The position numbers were made by a program, and so were the translations under genes. Positions 50,801 through 59,174 of a DNA stretch of 64,000 bases are shown here, in pieces. Origin of the DNA: Stichopus chloronotus. Its lineage: Eukaryota > Echinodermata > Holothuroidea > Aspidochirotida > Stichopodidae. Every line of letters begins with the position of its first letter. Within the stretch, counting starts at the first letter, position 1. Location: the NCBI GenBank assembly GCA_021234535.1, contig CM037838.1:10685929-10749928 (forward strand). Reading direction: 5' to 3'. The notes under the pieces are model-generated. The model had not been told where the DNA came from, ran no database searches, and worked only from the letters and a program-made list of their open reading frames with translations.

Positions 50801-53454
50801 CGTTAATCTCTGCGATTGACTTGCACAGTAAACACGGTACCGACTTCCGCGAGTCCCTCGAGCACGTATGGCACACCGTATCAGAAATTTCCTATATATC
50901 ATGTGATTAATAATGTCCAGGTCTATCATGACATTTAAAGCTCATGTGACATGCATCTAGAAAAGAGCTAGAGCTATGTTCAGAAGTTGCAAAAAGTGAA
51001 ACCCTGAGTGAAAATCTGTTGGGGTTTTGGTTATAGAGATTTTGAGATATGACTTTTCAAAGCTTGATAAAAACTGCAAAACAGATGACGTGAGTCAGTG
51101 TTGTACTGCAGTGTCAGTATTTCTTTTCTTACGCTTTCATACATTGCCACTTAATTACTGAGTTTCACATTTGTAAGTGATATTTTGGAAGTTGAAAATA
51201 GGCTACATGCCAAAATAAAACCCTCTGGGTATATAAAATTCTCACTGAATGTCCTTGAAATAAAGGTCAAGTGAACAAAGGATTAGCATAAGACATATCA
51301 TATGAGTCCATCTCTTGACTTCACAAATTTGCATACTCAGCCAATGCTTATTCATGATGCTATTGTGAGACACTAATTTGAGTGGCAAATTGTCAAATTT
51401 GATGAATTTTGATGGAAATTTGTGACAATATATATAATTTTCAATGGTTAATGCACCCAACACTCCAAATGTCATTTTCATGTCACACCACCTTTAAAAA
51501 TTACCGTGTTTCGACTGTCGACCATTCAGATTTTGGGGTAGAAGGAGTGGAAGTTTTGAGAGGTGCTTCCGCCCCTTAGACAATTAAGGCTCTCCCACCG
51601 AAGTATCACTGCGATATATGCCTTCAATTTTTAAAACAATCTTAAAGGGAAATAGGGCGTTTAGATTATACCCACATGGCATACAAAGAAAATAGCATTA
51701 ATCATTGTTAAATCATCCACTCTCCCCAATAGACATCTGCCAAAGCTACAATCTCCTCACGACGTTATGCATGTGAAGAGTAACGGAAGGTGCATCTTTT
51801 GAATTTTGAAAAGTTCAAGTTGGGTGAACAGATTATTGTTGAGTAACAAATAACTGAATTTCTACCTGTGAGAAACCTATCTCTTGAAAAGAAGGCTATT
51901 GTCCTGCCTTACTTGGAATTATCTTTCATTCTATGTCCGCAAACATTGGTTTCATGGTTGTTTTCTGTAAAACAAACGTCTTATTCCCCTTTAATCTCAT
52001 TCAATCGTTCTAATTTCTACATCATCTGTACAGTTTTATCGGTTCTCTTCAACATCCAAGTAAAACAAAATGAGATGGTAACTGAAAACACGACGAAAAA
52101 AAATGCACATACTCCAATGGTGGTGTGTTATGTTTGGTCATTGTTCGTATACGGTTCAATAGAATTGTAGCTCATTCAGTAAGATTCGACTCGAAATTGA
52201 CATGACCGTCAATAAATCATCAATAATACATGACGTAATAAATACGGCGTAACAGACATGACGTGGTGGTGAGTGCCTCTATGGCATAGCTTGTAGTACA
52301 GACTTTTAACGATTGAAGGTCCGCGTAGCGGAAGAGTCTGTCATTCAGCTACCCGCTACCAAAAAGGAACTTTGGAGCCGCAGCTTTGTAGAGGTGGCCA
52401 TCAAAGACGTGCAACTTAGGCAAATCGAAGGCATGAAATCGAAAAAAATATTTGTTCAAAATGTTTAGAAGGCAGCGACCACAACTGAGTCTTCCGTTCC
52501 GGTTGTGTCTGAGATCATGAGATCAGAAAGGACCATCAAATCATAACCAGTGCCGTAGCTAGGGTCATTAGGGTAGCTGAAGAGGCACAGGTTGCACTGA
52601 TATATTTACATGCATGTCAGTGACAGGTCGTTTTAGACAATTATATATAGACAAAAGGAGAGAGGGCTCAATGTATGCCCGTTTGTCGCCTGTAGATGGC
52701 GCTCTTGCCGTAATCTAGACTGCCTTGGCAAAGAACTATGCCATTCCTCTATGAACCAACTCTACATCATAATCAACCAGCGACAATTATAATTGCTGAT
52801 TTGTTAACACAGGGGACGGATTTTGAGGGGTGCAGGTGTTCCGGGCCCCCTTCCAAGTTGTTGATTTCTTCCAAATTTATAAAACTGCACATAGCCCTAT
52901 CTAATTATAGTCCTAGGCCTGTGTGATGTGTTAGTAAAATTATATACTCCTGTGACGTGTTACGACAATTCTGTTACTCAGAATTTTGACAATCTGATAA
53001 TATTATGGCTTATAAGGGTCACAGTGGTTTCTAATGAGCACCATATTATATTGGATATTGGATTACCAGGGTAGGCAGGCCTACAGAAAACTGTTTTCTA
53101 CTTTCAATTAGGGATTTCAAGAATAATTTTCCACAATCTCTGGCTTTTGTGCCCCAGTACCTCTCTTCAACGTTATACAATTCGTGTAAGATCGGTTAAT
53201 CGATTTGGATGGAATTTAAAGCAAATACTCCGAGTAATCTGAAAAAAAAGTGACTCACAAGAATTTGTCATCCTGGTATGTGGAACCATATTTAATCGAC
53301 CAATTCCATTTACTGTGAGTGGAACATGAAAGGAAACAAGTTGTTACCCCCACCCTCCCCCAAACTGTACCTACGGATGTAGCGTTCATTTCTACATACC
53401 TGGGAAGAATCCTCGACCTCTGTACTGGCCCTGTTTCTCCAGGTTACCGTGCAT
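20687..53454 (-). CDS. STOM-like: Stomatin (band 7 / SPFH) membrane scaffold protein, six coding exons
   Basis: Stomatins are oligomeric proteins of the inner leaflet that bind cholesterol, form scaffolds in membrane microdomains and modulate channels and transporters. The join is 53400-53454, 32308-32414, 25602-25757, 22837-23096, 22317-22395, 20687-20872 (complement), giving about 280 residues against 288 in human STOM. In order: an acidic N-terminus, two Cys (about 28-29, candidate palmitoylation sites), a hydrophobic hairpin (about 30-53) with the conserved Pro in TFPFS, then the SPFH domain ([51 protein letters not shown]), the Ala/Glu-rich helix ([19 protein letters not shown]) and the C-terminal STIIFPLPI motif, which in human stomatin is needed for oligomerisation and raft association. 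All five introns are GT-AG and all phases agree. Introns 1-5 are about 20985, 6550, 2505, 441 and 1444 bp. The family is certain. Which stomatin paralogue this is cannot be settled here. Confidence 0.95.
20873..22316 (-). other. Stomatin intron 5 (1444 bp)
   Basis: GT-AG (gtgtgt...cgtgcag). Contains MITE family B copy 4 near its 3' end and a poly-C tract near 21842. Confidence 0.9.
20970..21322 (-). mobile_element. TTAA MITE family B, copy 4 (about 353 bp, diverged)
   Basis: The left flank is TTAA (20966-20969); the right flank is TTAC, one change from TTAA. The body matches copy 3 (GGCATACAAAGA near the left end, GGGTGAACAAATTATTCTTG in the middle). It lies in stomatin intron 5, less than 100 bp from exon 6. 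Confidence 0.8.
22317..22395 (-). CDS. STOM-like: Stomatin exon 5: Ala/Glu-rich helix
   Basis: This 79-base exon has the acceptor ccaacag| at 22396 and the donor AAG|gtgtgt at 22316. After the split Val it encodes [20 protein letters not shown] and REARAK, the start of the coiled-coil helix that follows the SPFH fold. It is too short for a normal ORF scan and was found by following the phase from exon 4. Confidence 0.95.
22396..22836 (-). other. Stomatin intron 4 (441 bp)
   Basis: GT-AG (gtaagg...ccaacag). No repeat recognised. Confidence 0.93.
22837..23096 (-). CDS. STOM-like: Stomatin exon 4: core of SPFH domain
   Basis: This 260-base exon starts at the acceptor cctag| and encodes [19 protein letters not shown] through [16 protein letters not shown] and [13 protein letters not shown] to [12 protein letters not shown]. 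The donor is GT|gtaagg at 22836, so the last Val codon is split 2+1. Nearly every block aligns with human stomatin from memory of the family. Confidence 0.97.
23097..25601 (-). other. Stomatin intron 3 (2505 bp)
   Basis: GT-AG (gtacag...cctag). GTACAGTAC-type motifs begin to be frequent here from about 23.9 kb. Confidence 0.93.
25602..25757 (-). CDS. STOM-like: Stomatin exon 3: start of SPFH domain
   Basis: This 156-base, phase 0-0 exon encodes 52 residues from [17 protein letters not shown] to VSFDVPPQE. The acceptor is catgcag| at 25758 and the donor is GAG|gtacag at 25601. The VxEYERAxIFRxGR and GPGxFFILPCxD blocks are diagnostic of stomatin-type SPFH proteins. Confidence 0.97.
28923..29266. 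mobile_element. TTAA-type MITE family D (344 bp)
   Basis: The left end AGGGGCTCATTGAGCTG and the inverted right end AGAGGCTCATTGAGTTG form a terminal repeat. The right flank is TTAA (29267-29270); the left flank is GTAA, one base off. It lies in stomatin intron 2. A related solo right end lies at 3040-3083 and a possible third at 53480-53537. Confidence 0.65.
29680..29701. repeat. (GATAT)n microsatellite
   Basis: Four copies of ATGAT/GATAT-type pentamers in stomatin intron 2. Confidence 0.7.
30130..30245. mobile_element. Diverged relative of the 127-bp hAT MITE
   Basis: It shares the core GATTTTAATCGGCTTGAT and a right end AAACCAACCCTG with the element at 35111-35237, plus the AAATCAT-rich interior. 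The left end is not defined and no duplication is seen. Confidence 0.5.
31238..31270. repeat. (ATTC)n microsatellite
   Basis: A short CATTCATTCATTCATTCA run in stomatin intron 2. Confidence 0.8.
32308..32414 (-). CDS. STOM-like: Stomatin exon 2: membrane hairpin
   Basis: The acceptor is tttcag| at 32415 and the donor AAG|gtttgt at 32307. The exon encodes [20 protein letters not shown] followed by a hydrophobic run ending [11 protein letters not shown]. This matches the cytosolic-hairpin intramembrane segment of stomatin, including the Pro that keeps both termini in the cytosol in human STOM (Pro47). The exon begins with the last two bases of a split Asp codon. Confidence 0.93.
35111..35237. 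mobile_element. hAT-type MITE, 127 bp, perfect 8-bp target duplication
   Basis: The ends are CACGGTTGTTGATTT and AAATCAAACAACTCTG, an imperfect terminal inverted repeat of the CAGRGTTG type. Both flanks carry TTTGAAAC (35103-35110 and 35238-35245), the 8-bp duplication typical of hAT insertion. The interior is a run of ATGATTTAAATCAT-like palindromes. It lies in stomatin intron 1. Confidence 0.85.
35912..36142. repeat. ~116-bp tandem duplication in stomatin intron 1
   Basis: Two adjacent copies from TTTTTTTGTAAAGTC through CATCCATGCTGAG and TACTGTAAGTACTGTTGATC to CAATCAAATCACACA. They differ mainly in the T-run lengths and a few substitutions. Confidence 0.9.
37355..37696 (+). mobile_element. 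TTAA MITE family B, copy 2 (342 bp)
   Basis: It is flanked by TTAA at 37351-37354 and 37697-37700. The left end is AGGGAAATAGGGCGTTTG. It aligns along its whole length with copy 1 and inverted with copies 3 and 4. It lies in stomatin intron 1. Confidence 0.87.
40821..41071 (+). mobile_element. TTAA MITE family A, copy 1 (251 bp)
   Basis: The ends are AGGCTGTAATGCATCACCC and GGGTGATGCAATACAGCCT, near-perfect inverted repeats, flanked on both sides by TTAA (40817-40820 and 41072-41075). TTAA targets and precise ends are the mark of piggyBac-type transposition. It has no coding capacity. It lies in stomatin intron 1. Confidence 0.88.
41641..43064 (+). mobile_element. 5'-truncated LINE (non-LTR retrotransposon, CR1/L2/Jockey-like)
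   Basis: The copy begins inside the reverse transcriptase and runs to a 3' end made of a short (ACAA)n tract after AAATAAACCG, with no long poly-A. It lies in stomatin intron 1, antisense to the gene. The 5' break near 41641 is typical of incomplete reverse transcription. No convincing target-site duplication was seen; ACAGT occurs on both sides but is common in this region. Confidence 0.88.
41643..42804 (+). pseudogene. Reverse transcriptase fragment of the LINE, one frameshift
   Basis: Frame 1 (41643-41825) carries RT motif A ([13 protein letters not shown]). After a +1 change near 41804-41809 the frame continues with NRQQFVQI, motif B ([10 protein letters not shown]), the catalytic FADDTNI, the [13 protein letters not shown] block and [12 protein letters not shown], then a C-terminal region with [18 protein letters not shown] and [12 protein letters not shown]. 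The second part is open for 312 codons from 41866, so the copy is fairly young. The endonuclease and N-terminal RT are missing, so it cannot move by itself. Confidence 0.9.
45360..45640. repeat. Possible short interspersed repeat with poly-T end
   Basis: A run of about 17 T at 45360 is followed by ACCAGGGTAGCC, a GC-rich block CTTCCCTGGGGCCCTG, then ACAACAACAGCAACA. This resembles a dispersed repeat in reverse orientation. No second copy is in the window, so it is only suggestive. Confidence 0.25.
47519..49538. mobile_element. Non-autonomous hAT-like element, 2.0 kb
   Basis: The left end CAGAGTTGTAACGAGTCAAC and inverted right end CAGAGTTGTTAATGACTCGC share nine terminal bases. The flanks are CGTATAAA (47511-47518) and GGTATAAA (49539-49546), a 7/8 match at the length expected for hAT. 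Both ends are packed with subterminal AAGTCGAGTC/GACTCGAGTC motifs, as is common for transposase binding sites. No transposase frame is visible inside. It lies in stomatin intron 1. Confidence 0.75.
47974..48521. repeat. Large imperfect inverted repeat (foldback) inside the hAT-like element
   Basis: The left arm from 47974 (GGATGGTCTAGCC) and the right arm ending at 48521 (GGCTAGACCATCC) pair over much of their length, including a 23-base block at 48121-48143 versus 48342-48364 with two mismatches. It is either a nested foldback element or part of the host element. Confidence 0.75.
50939..51493. mobile_element. TTAA MITE family C (555 bp)
   Basis: It is flanked by TTAA at 50935-50938 and 51494-51497. 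The ends AGCTCATGTGACATG and, inverted at the right, AGGTGGTGTGACATG form a terminal inverted repeat. The interior is AT-rich without a long frame. It lies in stomatin intron 1. Confidence 0.75.
51646..51990 (-). mobile_element. TTAA MITE family B, copy 3 (345 bp)
   Basis: It is flanked by TTAA at 51642-51645 and 51991-51994. Both ends carry the AGGG(A/G)AATA(G/A)G(G/A)CGTTT inverted terminus. The body is inverted relative to copies 1 and 2. It lies in stomatin intron 1, about 150 bp from the family C element. Confidence 0.85.
53400..53454 (-). CDS. STOM-like: Stomatin coding exon 1 (proposed start exon)
   Basis: The ATG at 53454-53452 has A at -3 and opens 18 codons ([18 protein letters not shown]) plus one base, followed by the donor CCCAG|gtatgt. 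The leftover G joins the AT that begins exon 2 to give Asp, the first of four Asp before the membrane hairpin. An in-frame TGA lies upstream with no other in-frame ATG between, which supports this start. The N-terminus of stomatins is poorly conserved, so the call rests on splice phase, start context and final length, not on similarity. A rival start is ATGTCCG|gtatgc near 34636, which would give M-S-D-D-D-D. Confidence 0.6.
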
Positions 53455-53553
53455 TATCCCACAGATGAAACACGGTCGAAACGTAACAAGTTTAGGAAAA
53501 TTGAGTGAATTTCAAGAAACAACTCAATGTGCTTTTTTAACCTTTCATTCATA
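53455..53553 (-). promoter_or_regulatory. Possible 5'UTR part of stomatin exon 1, with a 32-codon upstream ORF
   Basis: A strong acceptor (T-rich tract then cccacag|) ends at 53554. If used, exon 1 would start at 53553. An upstream ATG at 53552 opens 32 codons and ends in TAA that overlaps the proposed stomatin ATG as TAATG. The stretch 53480-53537 resembles the end of a dispersed repeat also seen at 3040-3083. Transcription of this part is inferred only from the splice signal. Confidence 0.3.
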
Positions 53554-56500
53554 CTGTGGGAAAAAACACATCAACTCCTAATGTAAAATCACCGGCGGAT
53601 GAATACAATAAAACCCAGATCGACAGTGTTTTGCATATAGACAATATTGACGCAATGGAAGTGAATCCCAAACTTTGTCAGTCAGTGTAAATTTCAGGAT
53701 AATATACTCGCAAGCAGCTAAGCTGTAATTATTCATATTGTATTGTACTATGACATGTGTTTTCAGCAATTCTGACTCTACTGATGCGTCACTAGCTGTT
53801 TGTACCCTTAACTGGCGCCAGCATCATTACAGTAAGAGGGAAATGAGAGGTGAAGAGGAAAAAATATCGACGGAGAGAGCAAAGCAACTTGGTAACGGAA
53901 ACAGAAGAGAAAGCAATGTGAAAATGAAAACGCAAAACAAGGGACAGAGATTTGACGTGGTGGTAGTAAGGGGAGTAGGTAAGGATGGAGTAAGGGGTCG
54001 AGGAGTGGTATACTGTTAAAGATAGGCCTACCTGTAAATGTACAGAACATAAAACAAAGTAATAAATACGAAGTACAGACATTTTATGGCCAAGATTTGC
54101 TAGAACATTTCTTTTATTCCTTTTATTGATGTAGTTGTTGGTAAATAATTGGATACGTTGTGGTCCATATTAATTAATAACTTTGCATATATATGTCCAT
54201 TGAGTCCACGTCACTCATTTACCTTTTCAATCGTACACTAAGAATATAAATAAGTTCGCAATAGATTGTTTATACAATGAGCAATATTTTGCTTTGTTGT
54301 CTTTTTACATTGCAAATATATATATATGCTACACATACTTGTAAATTAGTGGATTATTGAGAATGATAGTACTGTAAAAATTGGTCACGTAATGTCTATA
54401 TGTAACCCACATAGGCCTAACCTGCATTGTGAAGTTGGGTGCCAGTTGGAGTCCGGGGTGCAAAATGCAACTGGGTATGGGCAATCTGGGTTCTAGTTAT
54501 ACCATCTGGGCTCCATGTGGACTGTCCATCTGGGTCCCATATGACAGCCTTATACCCATCTGGGTCCCACATACTTTGTTTGCTGGGACCCGTTGTTTTT
54601 GCATTGGATCAGGTTCGATTTTGATCGATGTTACATACATCTTTATCTGTCATGTAGATACAGGTATACATAAATATATGAAAAAAAAATTCAGCATAAT
54701 TATTTAGTAATTATCATTTTGCTTGGCAAGCCATTCCAGCTTGGTAATTCAGCTCTTTACCATCACCCTTCTCCTCTTTAGATTGTTTAAATTAGCTCTT
54801 TACATTGATTAATTTAAATTGGCAGTGCAAATGGCTCATTGGCGACCTCACATTTTCACATCACAATACAAACCGCAATGGATAATTTAATTTCAAGTGT
54901 ACCATTCCATTTCATCTAAGTTTAAATTTACAACCAAGCTAAACATCCTTCTGCAAAATTTTATAAAAAACTGATAAACTCCTTAAAATATTTATGGTGA
55001 TACATTACTTCACGTGATATTCTAGAGGGTAAACCTAGTGCATTATAATTCCCACTAAAGTATTTAGCAACTGAAGCTACATGCAGACACACTAGGCCTT
55101 ACACAGAAGGCAGCAGGGGGAAAAGCCCCGGGGATTTTCCAAAGCATACATTTTCCAAGTTACACATTTTCACAACTGTCCTGTTTTTTTTCTTGCATGA
55201 GAGAAAATTTATCAGCAGTCATACCCAAGATACCCCCAACCCCCGTCCTCCCCGCTAAGGATTATGAGAAATGCGAGCGGAAGACGACTACGCGCTGACC
55301 GCCAACTGTCAAATGTATTTTTATTTGTCCTTAAGTCGAGATCAATTGTGAACATTTTCAATCAGGAAATGATTTACCATGGCAACATCTCCGGGTAAAA
55401 GGATTTTATGCAATACTGTTATTACATCTATCTTTTCGATGTATAGATAATCTCTGGACTTACTATCAACAAACTCTACTTAACTTTTACAAAATGACCA
55501 ACCTTCGTATTATCATCAGGTATCATGGTCTATATACGTACAGAGACATTTGGCGAAATAGTTCAACACAACTGCATAGCAATCAGTGAGCTTTTAGTAA
55601 TTCACATGTACCATAAAAAATTACGTAATAAATACGACGTAATAACACACATAGAAAATGAGGGGACACTTCTGCAGTATAACCTTTCGTATTTTTTCAC
55701 AGGTACAAAGTACCCGCATTTATATTTAAAAGGAAGAAAGAAAAAGCAACATCTATATTTAAAAAAATATATTTAATAAAAAACTAAATAAAGACTTGGC
55801 GTGACCAGCAGCCACTAAAGGTAGCCGGCTGATCAAGTAATGCTGAGTTTCACATCATGAGGGACCAGAATATCCATTCAGGTTATAATTAGATACGAAA
55901 ATAAATAATTAATGAACGAAATAACTTGATCAATAAATTAATCAGACACAGAAGACATAAGACGTTTGCATTGTCGTTTATAGACATATCTTACGTATTA
56001 TTGCTATACAAAGGTCATTTCCCCATATGTTGGGTTGAAGCTGCTAAGGATCTCTGTATAGGCCCACTTAGACAATTTCCAATTGAAAGGAGTGCTTCTG
56101 AAAGCAATAATTGTCCTCATGTCGAGTAATTACGCCAATATTTTTTTATACCAACACTCAACCGTCATAACAAAATAAAATTAAAATATGTTAAAAATAT
56201 AAATCCGGTCTCTTTGCAAGTACATGCCGAATTAATACGCTAAAGACTACACTTTGTTGAGGCCATTCGATTCAGACGTTGCTGCCGAGATGTGGCAATT
56301 CCTGATTGACATCCATAATATATAATTGCATTCTATAATATATTTTATGCATCCCGAATGCCATTCGGGAAGCATTTTTTGTTTATTCCAATTGTTTAAT
56401 AGTTACACTACTTTCAAACAGTTGCATTTCCTAAACCCAAGTCGAATACGGATTGATCACTTATATTGCCATTTTTGCTTGATTCAACTCCCAAAAGTCA

Positions 56501-57074
56501 CGTTACCACCAACCGTTCAACGCAAGTCTCCTCTACTCGTAACATTGGCAATTATGACGACATCGACTTTAGACCAATCAGAAAATGTTTACAGTTGAAG
56601 TAAACAGTGACGGTATTGTCATCGTTAGTACTCCAACGTCTAAACAGTCATGACAATATCCAAACCCCTGCTTCACCTGCCACCCCTAGAAACAATACAG
56701 TAACTAATATTCCGCTGGTTTACAGTCCAGTTCAGACACAACTGGACAGAGACTGAGTGATTAGCATTGAAAGTGCAAAGTTTTCCCTCCGACTTTTACT
56801 TTGGCGAATTTAATGTAAGGCTGATTTTAAAAGTAATCATTTGTGGCTTAAAATGTTCAAAATTTGCTTGCCATTAGCACTTCAGGTTTGTGGAAACATC
56901 CTGAAATATTCAATACACTTTGTTTTACTTTGTTTACTCTCCATTACCTGTTCATGAAGTCACTAACTTAGATTTAAGTGACATATCCAGTATCAATCAG
57001 GGTGAATAAACAAAGAAAAGACTGAATGACCAATTTTATAAAAGCTTATTTCTTCACCAACCAAGTTCACTCAC
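53554..57074. other. Stomatin 5' flank / possible 5'UTR intron
   Basis: AT-rich, with the short CATCTGGG repeats at 54430-54590 and no recognised gene or mobile element. Confidence 0.5.
54430..54590. repeat. Short CATCTGGG(T/C)(C/T)CCA repeats
   Basis: The motif recurs three to four times with irregular spacing. The open frame across it (54429-54707) gives IWVP-type repeats and is not judged a gene. Confidence 0.5.
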
Positions 57075-57120
57075 CTCGACTGCGATGAAATAAACCATAA
57101 GAAGTACGATGGATGGATCG
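57075..57120 (-). other. Candidate noncoding first exon donor upstream of stomatin
   Basis: The minus strand reads GTCGAG|gtgagtg with the donor at 57075/57074, a near-consensus site. It lies between the stop of the RING gene (57431) and stomatin exon 1, so it could be the donor of a 5'UTR exon splicing to the acceptor at 53554. Its 5' limit is unknown and 57120 is arbitrary. Confidence 0.2.
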
Positions 57121-57430
57121 ACAGAGGGAAAATTTCACATTAAATCCACATACATTGATACAAAAGAGATACCGTGAATGTTTTAAGGAGTGAGATGAGT
57201 GTTACAGATAGTGCTCCCCCGCATGCCTGGACTGAGATATCCAACCGCACTACAATGTACAAGGTAATATCCATTTATCTGATACCGTGCACTCAGTCTA
57301 AGCAGAAAGTTCTTTTAACAACTCCTCAGTCTAAGCTCTGTGGAACTGTACACCGCCCTTTGTTGAAACAAGAGATCAACGAGGGTGTACAATAAACTAG
57401 TCTTGTTGTTTCCTCTTTGAGTACGTCATG
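57121..57430. other. Spacer between the RING gene stop and the stomatin 5' region
   Basis: About 300 bp that probably holds the RING gene 3'UTR and perhaps the stomatin promoter. No signal was firm enough to annotate. Confidence 0.4.
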
Positions 57431-58376
57431 TCACGTGACCGGGATTCCGTCCAATGGACATTTTGTGTCGCAGCTGAGCAACCAATTATCAATACAACTT
57501 CCATGAAAGTAATGCCTCGCAATTTAAATATTTCAGTTTCTGACCGGCGCAAAATTCATCGAGGCAGACTGTACAATGCATTTCTGAAATTTCCTCCAAT
57601 AATACCTCATCGATGGTTTTTACCGGCAGTTTCTTCAATACGGATTCGTTCAAAGTTTTCGGAGCGATCGACTCGTCGAGTCTCAGTAACAACTCGTAAT
57701 CCTCAGGCGTGAGTTCCCGATGTTGAATATTCATAAGCTGGAACAAAACGTCCTCCTCGGTTCCATTTTGGGCATTGTTTTTAATGTTGCTCTCGTGGAG
57801 CTCGTATTTCTGTGGTTGGCGGTTGCCGCGGTTACTACTGTGACGGGCTTTGTGCCTTTCTTTTTTAATTCTCGAATTCACTTGAGTGTTTCCTCCCTTG
57901 GAGCTAGAGTTTTGTGCCATTCTTGCGTCTCTTGACTGCCTTTGCTGGCTAGCAGTCGAGGGCATGGCTGCTTCTAATGCCGTAATATCAATTTGTTGTT
58001 CAACCGGTCTACTAAGTCCACGAGTAATTCCCCGGGAGAGAAGGCTCCTATCGATATTGCGTTTCTGCATTTCCCAGTTTTCTTGCACATAGTCTTTCCT
58101 CCTGTCCCTGCGATTTGCAACGTCACTTTTAAGAACCACCTTTTTACTGCTCTTCCCTTTCAGAATCGATTTGGTGTACTTTTCACGGAAGCATTTGTCA
58201 CGAAGAAGAGAACATGATTTACCTCTTTTGTTGGCCCTCTTCGACCTCTGGCCATATTTCTTATTGCTAATGAAAGAGAGTACATCAATTTCTTCGTCAC
58301 CACCATTCTCTTCCCAAAATGCGCCATCTTCTATCGTGTTTACTCGAGCATAATTCTCAAAGTGGTCATCAGTCAT
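57431..58376 (-). CDS. RING-H2 finger protein (probable E3 ubiquitin ligase), frameshifted inside the RING
   Basis: RING-H2 proteins recruit a ubiquitin-loaded E2 and transfer ubiquitin to substrates. From MTDDHFENYARV at 58376 the frame encodes a charged protein with Lys/Arg-rich stretches (about 40-200), then ELTPEDYELLLRLDESIAPKT and the RING opening CTVCLDEF...LKYLNC. At 57515/57516 there is one base too many. Shifting frame there gives EHYFHGSCIDNWLLSCDTKC then PLDGIPVT and TGA at 57433-57431. The eight ligands are then C-C-C-H-H-C-C-D; Asp as the eighth ligand is known from RBX1. With the shift the protein would be 314 residues; without it the frame runs on to a stop at 57489. An acceptor-like tgtgcag| abuts the ATG, and an upstream frame stays open to an ATG at 58628 (84 more residues), so the true start is unsure. 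The RING is certain; the specific orthologue is not recognised. Confidence 0.85.
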
Positions 58377-58628
58377 CTGCACAAAGGAAAAACACCAGAG
58401 TTCGCTGATAGGTTTGTAAAGCTTACCAGTATGTTTGTGAGGGCAGTTTTCCGATTGTCTTTTGGTCAATCTGGTCAGTTTGTAGTCCTTTTCGAGTTGG
58501 ACTCCCGAAGACCGATGTCCTTGAAGCTGTCCTTCCTTTCCTCTGTCGTGACATGTCGATAAGCCTTTGTAATAGCTCAGAGATGGATATTCCGTCTCGA
58601 AACTGTTGCTATAATTGCCTGCGTTCAC
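58377..58628 (-). other. Possible N-terminal extension or 5'UTR/intron of the RING gene
   Basis: The RING frame continues upstream without stop to ATG at 58628 (MNAGNYSNSFETEYPSLSYY at its start). The last part before MTDD is a pyrimidine tract ending in gcag, with a gtaagc donor-like site 50 bases upstream. Splicing that 50-base stretch leaves an in-frame stop just ahead of MTDD, which would make this segment 5'UTR. The two readings cannot be separated by eye. Confidence 0.4.
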
Positions 58629-59174
58629 GGAGAGATCGATCCATATCGATCGTGTTCAAAAAGACTGGCCCCTAGCAGAAGGAGAGCGAAACCGTTTATT
58701 CGCTTTGGTTATAAAATAAAAATAAGACACCCGTTTCAGTGCAATACTCTGGCAAAGGCGGCGAAAACACAATTGCCTGTAAAAAGATAGTGACATGCAA
58801 ATTTATACTAAAATTGTGTCTTTCCGGGAGTTACTCGTTATATTGCAATACCCGTTGCAATGAACAGTAAATATATGATTACATCATCTTCTTGACACGC
58901 GATTGGCTTGAGTACAAACAGGGAATCTCCCTATTACGTCATAGACTTACTTAAGTAAGGCCGGATAGCTGCGCCAACGTCCTGTTGAAACTTGAAATTA
59001 ACTGCTGTAAACCTGGGAAACGAGAAACAGTAACACGTACGGTACGGGTATTTTTTTAAGTACCGCGATTTTGATTGTGTTGTAAATTTTGTAACTGTGA
59101 TACAGCTACTGCGATGGTGTGTTTTTGTAGTTATTTTTTGGTCAACATAATCGCTCTCGCGTAACTGGTCTTAA
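58629..59174. other. Upstream region of the RING gene
   Basis: Probable promoter area for the minus-strand RING gene. No TATA box or other element could be assigned. Confidence 0.35.

Larger units (their letters stand above)
32415..53399 (-). other. Stomatin intron 1 (about 21 kb, if exon 1 is right)
   Basis: GT-AG (gtatgt...tttcag). Contains, in order, the 127-bp hAT MITE, the 116-bp duplication, MITE B2, MITE A1, the LINE, the 2-kb hAT-like element, MITE C and MITE B3. The stretch 43.1-47.5 kb has no recognised element and could hold regulatory sequence or an alternative promoter (a gtaagt donor lies on the minus strand near 44848). Confidence 0.6.

Noticed and set aside
57720..58562. Several plus-strand frames opposite the RING gene
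   Set aside because: Antisense shadows of the long minus-strand coding frame.
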